Below, piece after piece: positions 50,801 to 59,111 of a stretch of DNA of 64,000 bases (position 1 is its first letter; the number at the start of each line of letters is the position of its first letter). The notes under the pieces were generated by a model. That model worked only from the letters and a program-made list of their open reading frames with translations. It was not told where the DNA came from and did no database searches. Made by a program: the position numbers and the translations under genes. The DNA is taken from contig NZ_JACGXL010000001.1 of NCBI RefSeq assembly GCF_014138265.1, positions 1,144,074 to 1,208,073 of the forward strand, in the 5' to 3' direction. Origin of the DNA: Dokdonella fugitiva (lineage in GTDB: Bacteria; Pseudomonadota; Gammaproteobacteria; Xanthomonadales; Rhodanobacteraceae).

Positions 50801-52278
50801 CCGCAGGTGCCGCCGACGCCGGTGATGTGGTAGTTCGCCGCCGGGGTCAGCGTGAAGCTCGTCGTCGCACCGCTGTTCACCGTCTGCGGCGTCGACGGCG
50901 AGATCGCGCCATTGCCGGTGCCGACGCTCGGCGTCACGACGAACGTCGCCGGCACGAACGTGGCGACGCAGGTGCGCGCGCTCGTCATCGCGACGGTCGT
51001 GACCGGATTTGAGCCGCCGACGCAGGCGCCGGTCCAGCCGCTGAACATCTGGTTCGCGTTCGGCGTCGCGGTGAGCGTCACGGTCGGCTGCAGCTCGCCG
51101 TCGTAGTAGGCGATGCACGTGCCGGTGCAGTTGCTGATGCTGCCGATCGTCGGCACCGGTGTCGCACCCGCCGACACGCTGCCGCTACCGTTGACGTTCA
51201 CGGTCAACGGAAACTGGCGGTATTCGACCGCGCCGATGTCGCAGTTGTTGCCTTGTGGGCGCGTGAAACCGCGCTGGTCGGTCGCCGTGCACGGCGTGCC
51301 GCTCTGCTCGAGCAAGGGACTGGCCAGTTGCGGCAGTCGCGTCGGCGTCGCGCCGCCGTTGTTCGCGAGTGCGCCGAGCAGCGGATTGGTTCCGTCCGCG
51401 AGATCGCTCGCGACGTAGCCGATGCCGTCGCCACGCGCCTGCACGAGGTTGCGGCCGCCCGAAGTCAGGCCGCCGCCGAACGCACCGTGCACGTCCGGAT
51501 TGACCGGCGTACCGCCGCCGGTGACGCCGCCGCCGATCACGCTCGCAGTGAGGGTTAGGGCCGCGCTGGCGCTGCCCTTGTAGAGGTTGCCGCCGCTTTC
51601 GCCGGCGCTGTTCGCGCTGATCGTGCTGGACGTGATCGACGCCGTGCCTTCGTTGAAGCTCACGCCGCCACCGCTGCATGCATTCGCGGTGTTCGAGGTG
51701 ATCGTGCTGTTCGAAATCACCAGGGTCGAACCGGCGGTTTCGCTACGGATCGCGCCGCCACCCGCACACCCGGCATCGGTGACCGCATTGCCGCTCAGCG
51801 TGCTCGTGCGCACGGTCAGGGAACCGGCGTTGTAGATCGCGCCGCCGGCGTCGCCGGCGTTGTTCGCATTGAAGACCATGCCGTCGAGCGCGAGCGAGCC
51901 GAGGTTGTTGATCGCGCCGCCGCGACCGCCCGCGCCCGCGTTCGCCGCCGTGAGGGTGAGGCCCGACACGTTCACCGTCGACCCCGCCAGCACGGCGAAG
52001 ATGCGGCTGCTGTTGTTGCCGCTGACGGTGACTTGGTTCGCAGCGGGGCCGGTGATCGTGGTGCCGGTCGGGATCGTGATCGGGCCCGTGGTCAGCGTGA
52101 TCGTGCCGGTCACGCCGAACGTGACCGTGCCGCCGGCGGCGACGACGTTGCGAAGGCTGCCGGCGCCGGAGTCCGCGGTCGTCGTGACGGTGCCGGCCAG
52201 CAAGGGCCCCGCGCCGAGCAGGAGCACGAGGCTCGTTGCGATCCGTCCCAAGCGAAGTCGCGTCGATGCGAAGTTCAT
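47833..52278 (-). CDS. Giant secreted protein: beta-helix domain plus nine 75-residue repeats
   Basis: The protein has 1481 residues. A signal peptide (RIATSLVLLLGAGPLLAG) is followed by a parallel beta-helix with the CSLREA-type opening TVTTTADSGAGSLRNVV and Asn/Gly-rich turns (GGAINNLGSLALDGMVFN, CSGGGVSFNEGTASITSSTI). Residues about 445-1120 are nine tandem 75-residue repeats (NYHIGTVTGTCGGNLAGNVY, TTNAVTADCTVIASFAIDTH), each with two Cys that could form one disulfide and resembling InlB-B-type repeats. After that come a DUF11-like module (VRYGMLLTYLVRVTNDGEG) and a C-terminal domain ending SPRTCGE. Likely a surface or released adhesin-like protein; role unknown. It lies 16 nt after the GNAT gene on the same strand, downstream of the collar genes. 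Confidence 0.82.
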   Translation of the reverse strand: MNFASTRLRLGRIATSLVLLLGAGPLLAGTVTTTADSGAGSLRNVVAAGGTVTFGVTGTITLTTGPITIPTGTTITGPAANQVTVSGNNSSRIFAVLAGSTVNVSGLTLTAANAGAGGRGGAINNLGSLALDGMVFNANNAGDAGGAIYNAGSLTVRTSTLSGNAVTDAGCAGGGAIRSETAGSTLVISNSTITSNTANACSGGGVSFNEGTASITSSTISANSAGESGGNLYKGSASAALTLTASVIGGGVTGGGTPVNPDVHGAFGGGLTSGGRNLVQARGDGIGYVASDLADGTNPLLGALANNGGATPTRLPQLASPLLEQSGTPCTATDQRGFTRPQGNNCDIGAVEYRQFPLTVNVNGSGSVSAGATPVPTIGSISNCTGTCIAYYDGELQPTVTLTATPNANQMFSGWTGACVGGSNPVTTVAMTSARTCVATFVPATFVVTPSVGTGNGAISPSTPQTVNSGATTSFTLTPAANYHITGVGGTCGGNLAGNTYTTNAIVANCTVVANFAIDTHMVTPSVSGGNGTINPSVPVAVNHGSTTSFTLAPNANYHVASVGGTCGGNLAGNVYTTNAIVADCTVIASFAIDTRTVTPSVNGGNGAIAPSTPQTVNHGATTSFTLTPNANYHVGSVTGTCGGNLAGNVYTTNAVNADCTVIANFAIDTHTVTPSVTGGNGAIAPSTPQTVNHGATTSFTLTPAANYHVGSVTGTCGGNLAGNVYTTNAIVADCTVIASFAIDTHTVTPSVNGGNGAIAPSTPQTVNHGATTSFTLTPAANYHIGTVTGTCGGNLAGNVYTTNAVTADCTVIASFAIDTHVVTPSVNGANGAIAPSTPQTVNHGATTSFTLTPAANYHIGTVTGTCGGNLAGNVYTTNAVTADCSVIASFTIDTHTVTPSVNGGNGAIAPSTPQTVNHGATTSFTLTPAANYHIGTVTGTCGGNLAGNVYTTNAVTADCTVVASFAIDTHVVTPSVNGGNGAIAPSTPQTVDHGATTSFTLTPAANYHVGSVTGTCGGNLAGNVYTTNAVTADCTVIASFAIDTHMVTPSVGTGNGTISPSTPQSIDHGATTTFTLTPASSYHIVGVAGTCGGNLAGNAYTTNAVTADCTVVANFAIDTHTIGGSVSGLVGSGLALRLNGANDLPIAANGPFVFTQPLDDLSAYAVTVSQQPTGPTQVCTVANGSGTLAGADVTNVAVTCAPPVPHLVVSVTDNRDYVRYGMLLTYLVRVTNDGEGMATGVSVANTSPPQIDTVSTSWACHGAGGGAVCQASGSGALNDTGVALPPGRTLTWVVTAPVRVDAPTGLIDYTVNVGGPSPASATDHDTIVIFRTGMDVPYGDGAETGAADDSTLACAPAADEVQHFDLGTTRMFELPHTPPTAAVETVLVARGEAATGFRIDRLNIDATPSIRLVAVDRNGAERATAWAPTRAGASLALGIATTGDHSVLLLEGAQLSLELALPDGVSPAIVAQTSPRTCGE
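48923..50947 (-). repeat. Nine tandem 225-bp repeats inside the giant secreted gene
   Basis: The period is exactly 225 bp (75 codons). Units three to eight, counted from the N-terminus, are nearly identical at DNA level, while the first two and the ninth have diverged. Such identity among inner units suggests recent amplification or gene conversion. The array keeps the frame, so copy number could vary between strains. Confidence 0.92.
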
Positions 52279-52294
52279 AGGTGCTTGCCCCTGT

Positions 52295-52804
52295 TCAAGC
52301 AGCCCGCTCCGCGTGCTGCGCACGCGGCCGGCGTTCCATCAAGCGGTAGATCGGTCCGGCATCGCCATGGAACTCGAAGCCGTGGCGGAGATACAGATGC
52401 TGCGCCGGATTCGCGTGCTCGACGTGGATGCGCATGGTGAGCGCGTGCGCATCCGCTTCGCGCGCGAGCGCGTCGAGCAGGCGCGTGCCGATGCCGCGGC
52501 CGCGATGCTCCGGCAGCAAGGCGATGTCGATGATGTCGAGCGCGCCGGGCCGGCGCTCCACGTACAGGCGCCCGACGTCGCGCCCGTCGCAGGTGACGAC
52601 CTGGAAGCGCGTGGTGTCGTAGTTGCGCCAGTAGTCGGTGCGCTGCGCCTCGTGCTGCATGCGCAGGAACGCGTCCTGTTGCGCGTCACCCCAGCCGAGC
52701 GGCGCCAGTTCCTCCAGGCGCGTGCCCGCGTAGACGCGATAGAGGAACGCATCGTCGTCGGGACGCAGGTCGCGCAAGGCGAGGTCCGGCGGCGATGGCG
52801 CCAT
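52295..52804 (-). CDS. GNAT-family N-acetyltransferase
   Basis: The protein has 169 residues. The GNAT core is clear: LRDLRPDDDAFLYRVYAGTR, VGRLYVERRPGALDIIDIAL, the acetyl-CoA loop LPEHRGRGIGTRLLDALARE (motif Q/RxxGxG/A) and HVEHANPAQHLYLRHGFEF. It transfers an acetyl group from acetyl-CoA to an unknown amine. It lies 8 nt after the third collar gene and probably belongs to the same operon, a pairing seen with tail-collar proteins elsewhere. Confidence 0.9.
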   Translation of the reverse strand: MAPSPPDLALRDLRPDDDAFLYRVYAGTRLEELAPLGWGDAQQDAFLRMQHEAQRTDYWRNYDTTRFQVVTCDGRDVGRLYVERRPGALDIIDIALLPEHRGRGIGTRLLDALAREADAHALTMRIHVEHANPAQHLYLRHGFEFHGDAGPIYRLMERRPRAQHAERAA

Positions 52805-52812
52805 GATGGTAT

Positions 52813-53331
52813 TCACGAGCGGGACGGGTAGATGCCCTGCATCGCGATGCAGAAATTGATCACGAGGTAGGGCTGCAGGTTGTTGTGCGGCTGGTTGCCA
52901 CCGGCCAACGACGTGCTTTGCGGCGACAGCTGCGCATTCGGGGCGGTGCCGCCGATGTAGATGCTCTGCGCACCTTGTGCGAGCGACGCGCCCGCCGCGT
53001 TCGCGCGGTCCGCGCGCGAACTTTGCGCGCCGAGCAGGTGGTTGTGCTGCGGGATCTGAGCCGAGATCAGCGTGACGCCTTCGCTGCCGCCCTGCTCGCC
53101 GATGTCGCGCAGCGACAGGCCAGGCCCCTGGCCGATGTGCATGGGCGAGCGCGACTGCAGGTTGGGCAACGCGAAGTTGGTCGTGCCGTTGCCACCGTAG
53201 AAGGTGCCGAGCAGCGAGAACAACGCGGTGTTCTGCGCGATCGACAGGATCTGGCCGTTGCACAGGGCCCAACCGCGCGGCGCGAAATTGCAGCCGAACA
53301 TGCGGATCTCACCGAGGAAGGGTTGGGACAT
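52813..53331 (-). CDS. Phage-tail-collar-domain protein (MdpB-like), third copy
   Basis: The protein has 172 residues. The collar domain signature is MFGCNFAPRGWALCNGQILS, followed by SLLGTFYGGNGTTNFALPNL and GQGPGLSLRDIGEQGG. The C-terminal hallmark PHNNLQPYLVINFCIAMQG ends in IYPSRS. These proteins resemble the tip region of phage tail fibres and the Microcystis MdpB protein; their role in bacteria without a phage is unknown. It lies 9 nt after the second copy. Confidence 0.88.
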   Translation of the reverse strand: MSQPFLGEIRMFGCNFAPRGWALCNGQILSIAQNTALFSLLGTFYGGNGTTNFALPNLQSRSPMHIGQGPGLSLRDIGEQGGSEGVTLISAQIPQHNHLLGAQSSRADRANAAGASLAQGAQSIYIGGTAPNAQLSPQSTSLAGGNQPHNNLQPYLVINFCIAMQGIYPSRS

Positions 53332-53340
53332 GGCCGGTGC

Positions 53341-53859
53341 TCAGCTGCGGGAAGGAAAGATGCCTTCGAGGGCGATCACGAAATTGACGCACAGGTACGG
53401 CTGCAGGTTCGGATGCGGCAGGCTGCCGCCGGCGAGCGCTACTTCCTGCGTCGACATCGACACCGCGTTGCTCGTGTCGTGCGTGTACACATCGGCTTCG
53501 CCCGACGCGAGCATGTTTCCCGACGGGGAACTCGTGCGTCCACCGTCGCGTGCGACGACCACGCCGTGCTGGTGCATCGGCAGCTGGGTCGAAATCAGCG
53601 TGACCGACTCGACGCCGGTCGATTCGCCGATGACGTAGCTGCTGAGTCCCGGCCCCTGGCCCTGGTGCAACGGCAGGCGGCCGCGCAGGTCCGGCAGCGC
53701 GAACGTCGACTGGCCGTCGCCACCGTAGATGGTTCCGACCAGCGCGAACAATGCCGAGTTCTGCGCGATCGAGATGAGCTGGCCGTTGCACATGGCCCAA
53801 CCGCGCGGCGCGAAGTTGAAGCCGACCATGCGGATTTCACCAAGGTAGGGTTCGGACAT
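53341..53859 (-). CDS. Phage-tail-collar-domain protein (MdpB-like), second copy
   Basis: The protein has 172 residues and the same architecture as its two neighbours: FNFAPRGWAMCNGQLISIAQ, ALVGTIYGGDGQSTFALPDL, LPMHQHGVVV and the ending YLCVNFVIALEGIFPSRS. It is the least similar of the three in the variable middle (residues 95-140). It starts 9 nt after the stop of the first copy. No signal peptide is seen in any of the three. Confidence 0.88.
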   Translation of the reverse strand: MSEPYLGEIRMVGFNFAPRGWAMCNGQLISIAQNSALFALVGTIYGGDGQSTFALPDLRGRLPLHQGQGPGLSSYVIGESTGVESVTLISTQLPMHQHGVVVARDGGRTSSPSGNMLASGEADVYTHDTSNAVSMSTQEVALAGGSLPHPNLQPYLCVNFVIALEGIFPSRS

Positions 53860-53868
53860 GGCGCGCGC

Positions 53869-54384
53869 TCAGGAACGGGACGGGAATACGCCCACGAGGG
53901 CGATCGCGAACGTGACGGTGAGCAGCGGCTGCAGGTTCGCGTGCGGCTGGCCGCCGCCGCTCAAGGCCGTGCCGTTCGCGAGCGTCGTCGTCTGCGTCGG
54001 ACCGCTGCGGTAGGGTTTGCTCGTCGTCGGTGTCGCGAGTACGGCGTTGGCGGGTCCACCGGACGGCGCGCCGCTGTTCGCAGTCAGCGAATGCTGGTGC
54101 GCGGGCATCTCGGAGACGATCAGCGTGTGGTTTTCCTCGCCGCCGACTTCGCCGAGATTGCGCGGCGAAAGGCCTTGCCCCTGCCCCCAGTGCATCGGAA
54201 CACGCGACTGCAGGTTCGGCAGCGCGAACGTGGTCTGGCCGTTGCCGCCGTAGGTCGTGCCGAGCAGGGAGAACAGGGCGGTGTTCTGCGCGATCGGCAG
54301 AATCTGCCCGTTGCACATCGCCCAGCCGCGCGGAGCGAAGTTGAACGAGAACATGCGTATCTCGCTCAGAAACGGTGTGGTCAT
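53869..54384 (-). CDS. Phage-tail-collar-domain protein (MdpB-like), first copy
   Basis: The protein has 171 residues: MFSFNFAPRGWAMCNGQILP, SLLGTTYGGNGQTTFALPNL, EMPAHQHSLTANSG and the ending TVTFAIALVGVFPSRS. The start is ATG 54384 by alignment with the other copies; an ATG at 54432 would add 16 non-conserved residues. It heads the minus-strand series of three collar genes, a GNAT and the giant repeat protein, and is divergent from a Tat-exported DUF6916-like gene. Confidence 0.88.
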   Translation of the reverse strand: MTTPFLSEIRMFSFNFAPRGWAMCNGQILPIAQNTALFSLLGTTYGGNGQTTFALPNLQSRVPMHWGQGQGLSPRNLGEVGGEENHTLIVSEMPAHQHSLTANSGAPSGGPANAVLATPTTSKPYRSGPTQTTTLANGTALSGGGQPHANLQPLLTVTFAIALVGVFPSRS

Positions 54385-54527
54385 CGCGATGTCCCCTGTC
54401 GATCGCCCGGCGTCGCCGGTCGACCCGTGCATGGTAGGCGCTCGGCGGTCGCGAACTCAAGCGCGCCGCGATTGCGCCGCCGCGTCGGCGGGCAGTAGAC
54501 TCGCTCGCGTTCCAGGGGGAGTGAGCC

Positions 54528-54932
54528 ATGCCGCAGCGCCGTCGATTCCTGCTCCAGCTGGGTGCCGCCTCGGTGGCCCTGTCGCTCGGCAAGGCCGGGG
54601 AAGCGCTTGCGGCGGCCGCCGCGCCTTCGGCCGACCTGAGCGTATCCGCGTTCGCACCGCTGATCGGCCGGGATTTCAAGCTCGTGCGCGACGGCACGGC
54701 GAGCGACCTCAAGCTGGTCAAGGTCGTCCCGCTGAAGAACGCGAAGGGCTATGCCGACGAGAAGCGCGCGCTCGAGCGCTGCTTCACCCTCGTTTTCCGC
54801 AGCGAACAACCTTCCGTGCTCGCCGAGGGCATCTACGAGTTCAGTTCGTCCGGCCGCCTCGGCTTCAGCGCATTCATGTCGCCGATCCTCGGTGACAAGC
54901 GCAGCTACCAGGTCGTGTTCAGCCAGGGCTGA
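54528..54932 (+). CDS. DUF6916-like protein with Tat signal
   Basis: The protein has 134 residues. The N-terminus MPQRRRFLLQLGAASVALSL is a twin-arginine signal. The mature domain (FAPLIGRDFKLVRDG, RCFTLVFRSEQPSVLAEGIY, GFSAFMSPILGDKRSYQVVF) matches the small domain often encoded next to tail-collar proteins (DUF6916). Function unknown. It has SD ggggga upstream and converges on a second gene of the same domain, 4 nt apart. Confidence 0.75.
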   Translation: MPQRRRFLLQLGAASVALSLGKAGEALAAAAAPSADLSVSAFAPLIGRDFKLVRDGTASDLKLVKVVPLKNAKGYADEKRALERCFTLVFRSEQPSVLAEGIYEFSSSGRLGFSAFMSPILGDKRSYQVVFSQG

Positions 54933-54936
54933 GCGT

Positions 54937-55242
54937 TCACGCGATCGCGCGGTTGAAACACGCTTCGTACACGACCTGGCCGCCCTCGATGCCGATCGGC
55001 ACGAGGAAGATCGCTCGCGCCGGCTCGCCGTCAAACACGACGTCGTAGAGGCCTTGCCGCGGCTCGCCGTCGGCACGGAACAGCAGCGCGAACTGTTCGT
55101 AGCCCTGGCGCTCGCGGCGCTCGCCGACCTCGCTGAGCGTGCCGGCGAGCGCGCCCGCACCGTCCGCCGCCGGCGACGGCGTCAGTCGGCACGCGCGCCC
55201 GGCCAGCGCGGCGAAGTCTTCATGGCGCATCGATGCGGTCAT
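54937..55242 (-). CDS. DUF6916-like protein without signal
   Basis: The protein has 101 residues from ATG 55242 (SD gggag). It shares the pattern of the neighbouring Tat-exported protein: FAALAGRACRLTP, FALLFRADGEPRQGLYDVVF and FLVPIGIEGGQVVYEACF, but lacks an export signal. The in-frame frame continues to 55302 without a good start signal. It is followed downstream of pnp by a strong terminator at 55290, so it has its own promoter, not seen. Confidence 0.72.
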   Translation of the reverse strand: MTASMRHEDFAALAGRACRLTPSPAADGAGALAGTLSEVGERRERQGYEQFALLFRADGEPRQGLYDVVFDGEPARAIFLVPIGIEGGQVVYEACFNRAIA

Positions 55243-55289
55243 CACGGAACTCCCGGCGAACGCGAAGTCTAGCAGCGCACCCGAAATGA

Positions 55290-55316
55290 AAAAGGCGGGC
55301 ACGTGGCCCGCCTTTT
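55290..55316 (-). terminator. Intrinsic terminator of pnp
   Basis: AAAAGGCGGGC and GCCCGCCTTTT form a perfect 11-bp stem with a 5-nt loop. On the minus strand the stem is followed by a T-rich run (TTTTTCATTT), the classic intrinsic terminator layout, 22 nt after the pnp stop. It can also work on the other strand. Confidence 0.9.
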
Positions 55317-55337
55317 CGTCCTTGCGGAAGGGTGCGA

Positions 55338-57440
55338 TCAGCCCGCGCCTTCTTCCTCGGCGACCGCCTTCATCGACAGGCGGATGCGACCCTGCTTGTC
55401 GACTTCGAGCACCTTCACCTTGACGATGTCGCCTTCCTTGAGCTTGTCGGACACCTTCTCGACGCGCTCGTTGGAGATCTGCGAGACGTGCACGAGGCCA
55501 TCCTTGCCCGGCAGGATCGTCACGAACGCACCGAAGTCCATCAGCTTGGCGACCTTGCCTTCGTAGATGCGGCCCGGTTCGACGTCGGAGACGATCTGCT
55601 CGATGCGCTTCTTGGCCGCCTCGCCCGCGTCGCGGTTGACCGAGGCGATGATCACGGTGCCGTCGTCGTTGATGTCGATCGTCGCGCCGGTCTCGTCGGT
55701 GATCGAGCGGATCGTCGCGCCGCCCTTGCCGATGACTTCGCGGATCTTGTCCGGGTGGATCTTCATCGTGATCAGGCGCGGCGCGTACTCGCTCATTTCC
55801 GCACGCGGCGTGCTGATGACCTTGTTCATCTCGCCGAGGATGTGCAGGCGACCGCGCTTGGCCTGCTCGAGGGCGACCTTCATGATCTCCTCGGTGATGC
55901 CGTCGATCTTGATGTCCATCTGCAGCGCGGAGATGCCGTCGGCGGAACCGGCGACCTTGAAGTCCATGTCGCCGAGGTGGTCCTCGTCACCGAGGATGTC
56001 GCTGAGGACGACGAAGTTGCCGCCTTCCTTGACGAGGCCCATCGCGATGCCCGCGACCGGCGCCTTCAGCGGCACGCCCGCATCCATCATCGCGAGCGAC
56101 GAACCGCACACCGACGCCATCGACGAGGAACCGTTCGACTCGGTGATCTCCGAGACCACGCGCAGCACGTACGGGAACTGGTCGATCGCGGGCTTGACCG
56201 CCTGCACGCCGCGCTTGGCGAGGCGGCCGTGGCCGATCTCGCGGCGCTTCGGCGCACCGAAGCGGCCGGCTTCACCGACCGAGAACGGCGGGAAGTTGTA
56301 GTGGAACAGGAACGGATCCTTCGATTCGCCTTCCGGCGCGTCGATGATCTGCGCGTCGCGCGTGGTGCCGAGCGTGCAGACGACGATCGCCTGCGTCTCG
56401 CCGCGCGTGAACAGCGCGGAACCGTGCGTGCGCGGCAGCACGCCGACGCGGACGGTGATCGGGCGCACGTCGTCGAGGTTGCGGCCGTCGATGCGCACCT
56501 TGGTGCTGAGCACGCTGTCGCGCATCGTGCGGTATTCGAGTTCGGCGAATTCCTTGCCGAGATCCGCGGCGGCCCAGCCCTTCTGCTCGGCTTCGCCCTT
56601 CAGCGATTCGAGCACGTCGGCCTTGATCGCGGCGATCGCGTCGCGGCGCTGCAGCTTGTCGCGCACCTGGAAGGCTTCGGCGAGCTTGCTGCCGACCGCG
56701 GCCTTGAGCGAAGCGACGAGCGCGTCGTTGCGCGACGGCGGCTGCCAGTCCCACGACGGCTTGGCGGCTTCGGTCGCGAGTTCGGCGATCGCGCGGATGA
56801 CGACCTGCATCTGCTGGTGGCCGAACACGACGGCGCCGAGCATGACTTCTTCGCTGAGCAGCTTCGCTTCGGATTCGACCATCAGCACCGCGTTCGCGGT
56901 ACCGGCGACGACGAGGTCGAGGTCGGACGCCTTCGTTTCGGTCGCGCTCGGGTTGAGCAGGTACTTGCCGTTGGCGTAACCGACGCGCGCGGCGCCGATC
57001 GGGCCCTTGAACGGGATGCCGGCGAGGCTGAGCGCGGCCGACGCGCCGATCATCGCCGGGATGTCGCCGTCGACTTCGGGATTGAGCGAGAGCACCTGCG
57101 CGATGACCTGCACTTCGTTGCGGAACTCTTCCGGGAAGAGCGGGCGCACCGGGCGGTCGATCAGGCGCGAGGTGAGCGTTTCCTTTTCGGTCGGGCGGCC
57201 TTCGCGCTTGAAGAAGCCACCGGGGATGCGACCGGCCGAGTAGAACTTCTCGACGTAATCGACGGTGAGGGGGAAGAAGTCCTGCCCCTCGCGTGCCTTC
57301 GGCGCCGCCACCGCGGTCACGAGGACGACGGTGCCGCCCATGCTGACCATGACCGCGCCGGTTGCCTGGCGGGCGATTTCGCCCGTCTCCAGCGTGACCG
57401 TATGCGCGCCGTACTGGAACGACTTGGTTACTTTCGCCAC
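55338..57440 (-). CDS. pnp: Polynucleotide phosphorylase
   Basis: The protein has 700 residues, the usual length, with a GTG start ([20 protein letters not shown]). Two RNase PH-like domains flank an alpha-helical linker; the second carries [17 protein letters not shown] and [20 protein letters not shown] with catalytic acidic residues. A KH domain ([20 protein letters not shown]) and an S1 domain ([20 protein letters not shown]) follow. It degrades RNA 3' to 5' using phosphate as part of the degradosome. It ends the conserved nusA-infB-rbfA-truB-rpsO-pnp block. Confidence 0.97.
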   Translation of the reverse strand: MAKVTKSFQYGAHTVTLETGEIARQATGAVMVSMGGTVVLVTAVAAPKAREGQDFFPLTVDYVEKFYSAGRIPGGFFKREGRPTEKETLTSRLIDRPVRPLFPEEFRNEVQVIAQVLSLNPEVDGDIPAMIGASAALSLAGIPFKGPIGAARVGYANGKYLLNPSATETKASDLDLVVAGTANAVLMVESEAKLLSEEVMLGAVVFGHQQMQVVIRAIAELATEAAKPSWDWQPPSRNDALVASLKAAVGSKLAEAFQVRDKLQRRDAIAAIKADVLESLKGEAEQKGWAAADLGKEFAELEYRTMRDSVLSTKVRIDGRNLDDVRPITVRVGVLPRTHGSALFTRGETQAIVVCTLGTTRDAQIIDAPEGESKDPFLFHYNFPPFSVGEAGRFGAPKRREIGHGRLAKRGVQAVKPAIDQFPYVLRVVSEITESNGSSSMASVCGSSLAMMDAGVPLKAPVAGIAMGLVKEGGNFVVLSDILGDEDHLGDMDFKVAGSADGISALQMDIKIDGITEEIMKVALEQAKRGRLHILGEMNKVISTPRAEMSEYAPRLITMKIHPDKIREVIGKGGATIRSITDETGATIDINDDGTVIIASVNRDAGEAAKKRIEQIVSDVEPGRIYEGKVAKLMDFGAFVTILPGKDGLVHVSQISNERVEKVSDKLKEGDIVKVKVLEVDKQGRIRLSMKAVAEEEGAG

Positions 57441-57504
57441 GTTGTTAGTCCTGTCTGGAAAGGCGCATTCCCCGTGGAACGCGCTCGTGCTTCACTTGAA
57501 GAGT

Positions 57505-57522
57505 GCGGCCATGGATGGCCGC
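57505..57522. other. RNA hairpin in the rpsO-pnp gap
   Basis: GCGGCC (57505-57510) and GGCCGC (57517-57522) pair around a 6-nt loop, roughly midway between the rpsO stop and the pnp start. In other bacteria this gap contains an RNase III processing hairpin used for pnp autoregulation; such a role here is inference. Nothing else is seen in the 215-bp gap. Confidence 0.4.
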
Positions 57523-57655
57523 TCTGGAATTTCATGCTGCGTGCAACGCATTCGCCCATGAAACGGCCCGGTGGGCAGCGTTCATGGACGAACGCACAAA
57601 CAAACGAGCGGCCCCGCACCCACCATCGACGTATGTCGGAGCCGCATGTACGTGC

Positions 57656-57925
57656 TTAGCGGCGAAGACCCAAACGTTCGATGAGCGACTTGTAGCGCTC
57701 GGCATCGGCCTTCTTGAGATAAGCCAGCAGGCTGCGACGCTGGTTCACCATCTTGAGCAGGCCGCGACGCGAATGATGATCCTTGTCGTGGTCGGCGAAA
57801 TGCTTGGACAGGTGCTCGATGCGCGCGGACAGCAGAGCGACCTGCACTTCCGGCGAACCGGTATCGTTCTTGCCACGACCGTAATCGGCGATGATCTTGC
57901 TGGTTTGTTCAACGGAGAGGGACAT
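57656..57925 (-). CDS. rpsO: 30S ribosomal protein S15
   Basis: The protein has 89 residues, the standard length of S15 counted with its initiator Met. Conserved blocks are [39 protein letters not shown] and the RNA-binding [20 protein letters not shown]. It binds the central domain of 16S rRNA early in 30S assembly. I chose ATG 57925 because it gives the family N-terminus (MSLSVEQ), preceded by a poor SD; ATG 57949 would add 8 codons. A separate promoter probably lies in the 216-bp gap after truB. Confidence 0.97.
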   Translation of the reverse strand: MSLSVEQTSKIIADYGRGKNDTGSPEVQVALLSARIEHLSKHFADHDKDHHSRRGLLKMVNQRRSLLAYLKKADAERYKSLIERLGLRR

Positions 57926-58035
57926 GATGTCTACCTTTTGATGGAACATACGGCGCGGGTCAGCCCGGGCGTTCAGTCCGAGCGCAAGCCGCGTCAGGAA
58001 ACCCCGGCCATGCCGGGACGAAACTAAAGCTCCCT

Positions 58036-58041
58036 ATTCTA
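58036..58041 (-). promoter_or_regulatory. Candidate -10 box for rpsO
   Basis: The minus strand reads TAGAAT in the middle of the 216-bp truB-rpsO gap, 110 nt before the rpsO start. The stretch GGGTTAGAATAGGG is AT-rich relative to its surroundings. No matching -35 was found at the right distance. A CCCGGC-CAT-GCCGGG hairpin (58003-58017) lies in the presumed leader RNA. Confidence 0.4.
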
Positions 58042-58141
58042 ACCCGTTTCCCGGGCGAATGGCGCGCAAAATCCGCGGGACGCGCCGGCATCGGCGCTCG
58101 CCGGCCCAGCCCCGCTCGAGCGCCGAACGACCCCCGGATGC

Positions 58142-59077
58142 TCAGGCCGACGCCGGGGCCACCGGGCCTGGATTGAACCCGCGCCGCACGCGCATTTCGC
58201 CGGCCCCGTCGATCTCGACCAGCGCGACGAGCCGCCCGGCCGGGTCGATCGCGCAGGCGAGCGGCATCGCGGCCACGCCCGCACGCAGCGGGCGTCGCCC
58301 CTGCGCGAGCAAGGTCGCCTCCGCCGCCGACACGTCGAGCTGCGGCAATGCAGCCAGTCCCCGCTCGATCGGCAACAGGCAGGCGTCGAGCGCAGCCGGA
58401 CCGTCCGCGGCGGCCAGTGCCTCGAGCCGGTCGAGAGTGAACATCGCCGGCTGCATGAACGGCTCGACCCAGAGGCGTCGCAGCAGCGTCACGTGCGCGC
58501 CGCAACCGAGCCGCTCGCCGAGGTCGCGCACGAGGCTGCGCACGTAGGTGCCCGACCCGCATTCGACCTCGAGGCGCAGGCGGTCGCCCTCGCGTCGGAC
58601 CAGCTCGAAGCGGTCCACGTCCACCTCGCGCGGCGGCGCGGCGACGTCCTCGCCGCGGCGCGCGCGCCGGTACAGCGGTTCGCCGCCCTGCTTGAGCGCG
58701 GAATAGACCGGCGGGACCTGGGTGATGCGGCCGGTCAGTGGTGCGGCCGCCGCGCGGATCGCCGCGTCGTCGAGCAGCGGGACCGGACGACGCTCGACCA
58801 CCTCGCCTTCGGCGTCGTCGGTCGTCGTCGTCGCACCGAGCACGCATTCGGTCACGTAGGCCTTGCGCGCGCCGAGCAGGAGCCCGGCGATCTTCGTCGC
58901 CTCGCCGAAACACAGCGGCAGCAGGCCGGTCGCGAGCGGATCGAGGCTGCCGGTGTGGCCGGCCTTGTCGGCGCGGAACAGGCGGCGCGCCTTCTGCAGG
59001 GCCTGGTTCGAGCTCAGCCCGGCCGGCTTGTCCAGCAGCAGGATGCCGTGCACGTCCCGCCACGCGGACTTGGCCAT
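58142..59077 (-). CDS. truB: tRNA pseudouridine-55 synthase
   Basis: The protein has 311 residues. The catalytic motif is [20 protein letters not shown] with the active-site Asp in [28 protein letters not shown] opens the protein, and [20 protein letters not shown] is a second TruB hallmark. It makes pseudouridine at position 55 in the T-loop of tRNAs. The SD aggagg stands 6 nt before the ATG. The C-terminal PUA-like part is short but complete. Confidence 0.97.
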   Translation of the reverse strand: MAKSAWRDVHGILLLDKPAGLSSNQALQKARRLFRADKAGHTGSLDPLATGLLPLCFGEATKIAGLLLGARKAYVTECVLGATTTTDDAEGEVVERRPVPLLDDAAIRAAAAPLTGRITQVPPVYSALKQGGEPLYRRARRGEDVAAPPREVDVDRFELVRREGDRLRLEVECGSGTYVRSLVRDLGERLGCGAHVTLLRRLWVEPFMQPAMFTLDRLEALAAADGPAALDACLLPIERGLAALPQLDVSAAEATLLAQGRRPLRAGVAAMPLACAIDPAGRLVALVEIDGAGEMRVRRGFNPGPVAPASA

Positions 59078-59111
59078 CGGGATTCCTCCTCGGCGACGCG
59101 GATCGCGGCGA

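Noticed and set aside
48923..50947. CRISPR-like array
   Set aside because: Units are 225 bp, directly adjacent, in-frame with a secreted protein and have no spacers or cas genes nearby.
47941..51012. A 1023-codon open frame on the plus strand opposite the giant repeat gene
   Set aside because: It is the antisense of the 225-bp repeats, rich in Arg and Asp, without domain, signal or SD. High GC makes such shadow frames common.
52813..54384. Prophage remnant
   Set aside because: Only collar-domain proteins are present, in triplicate and intact, with no other phage gene. They fit the chromosomal MdpB-like clusters better.
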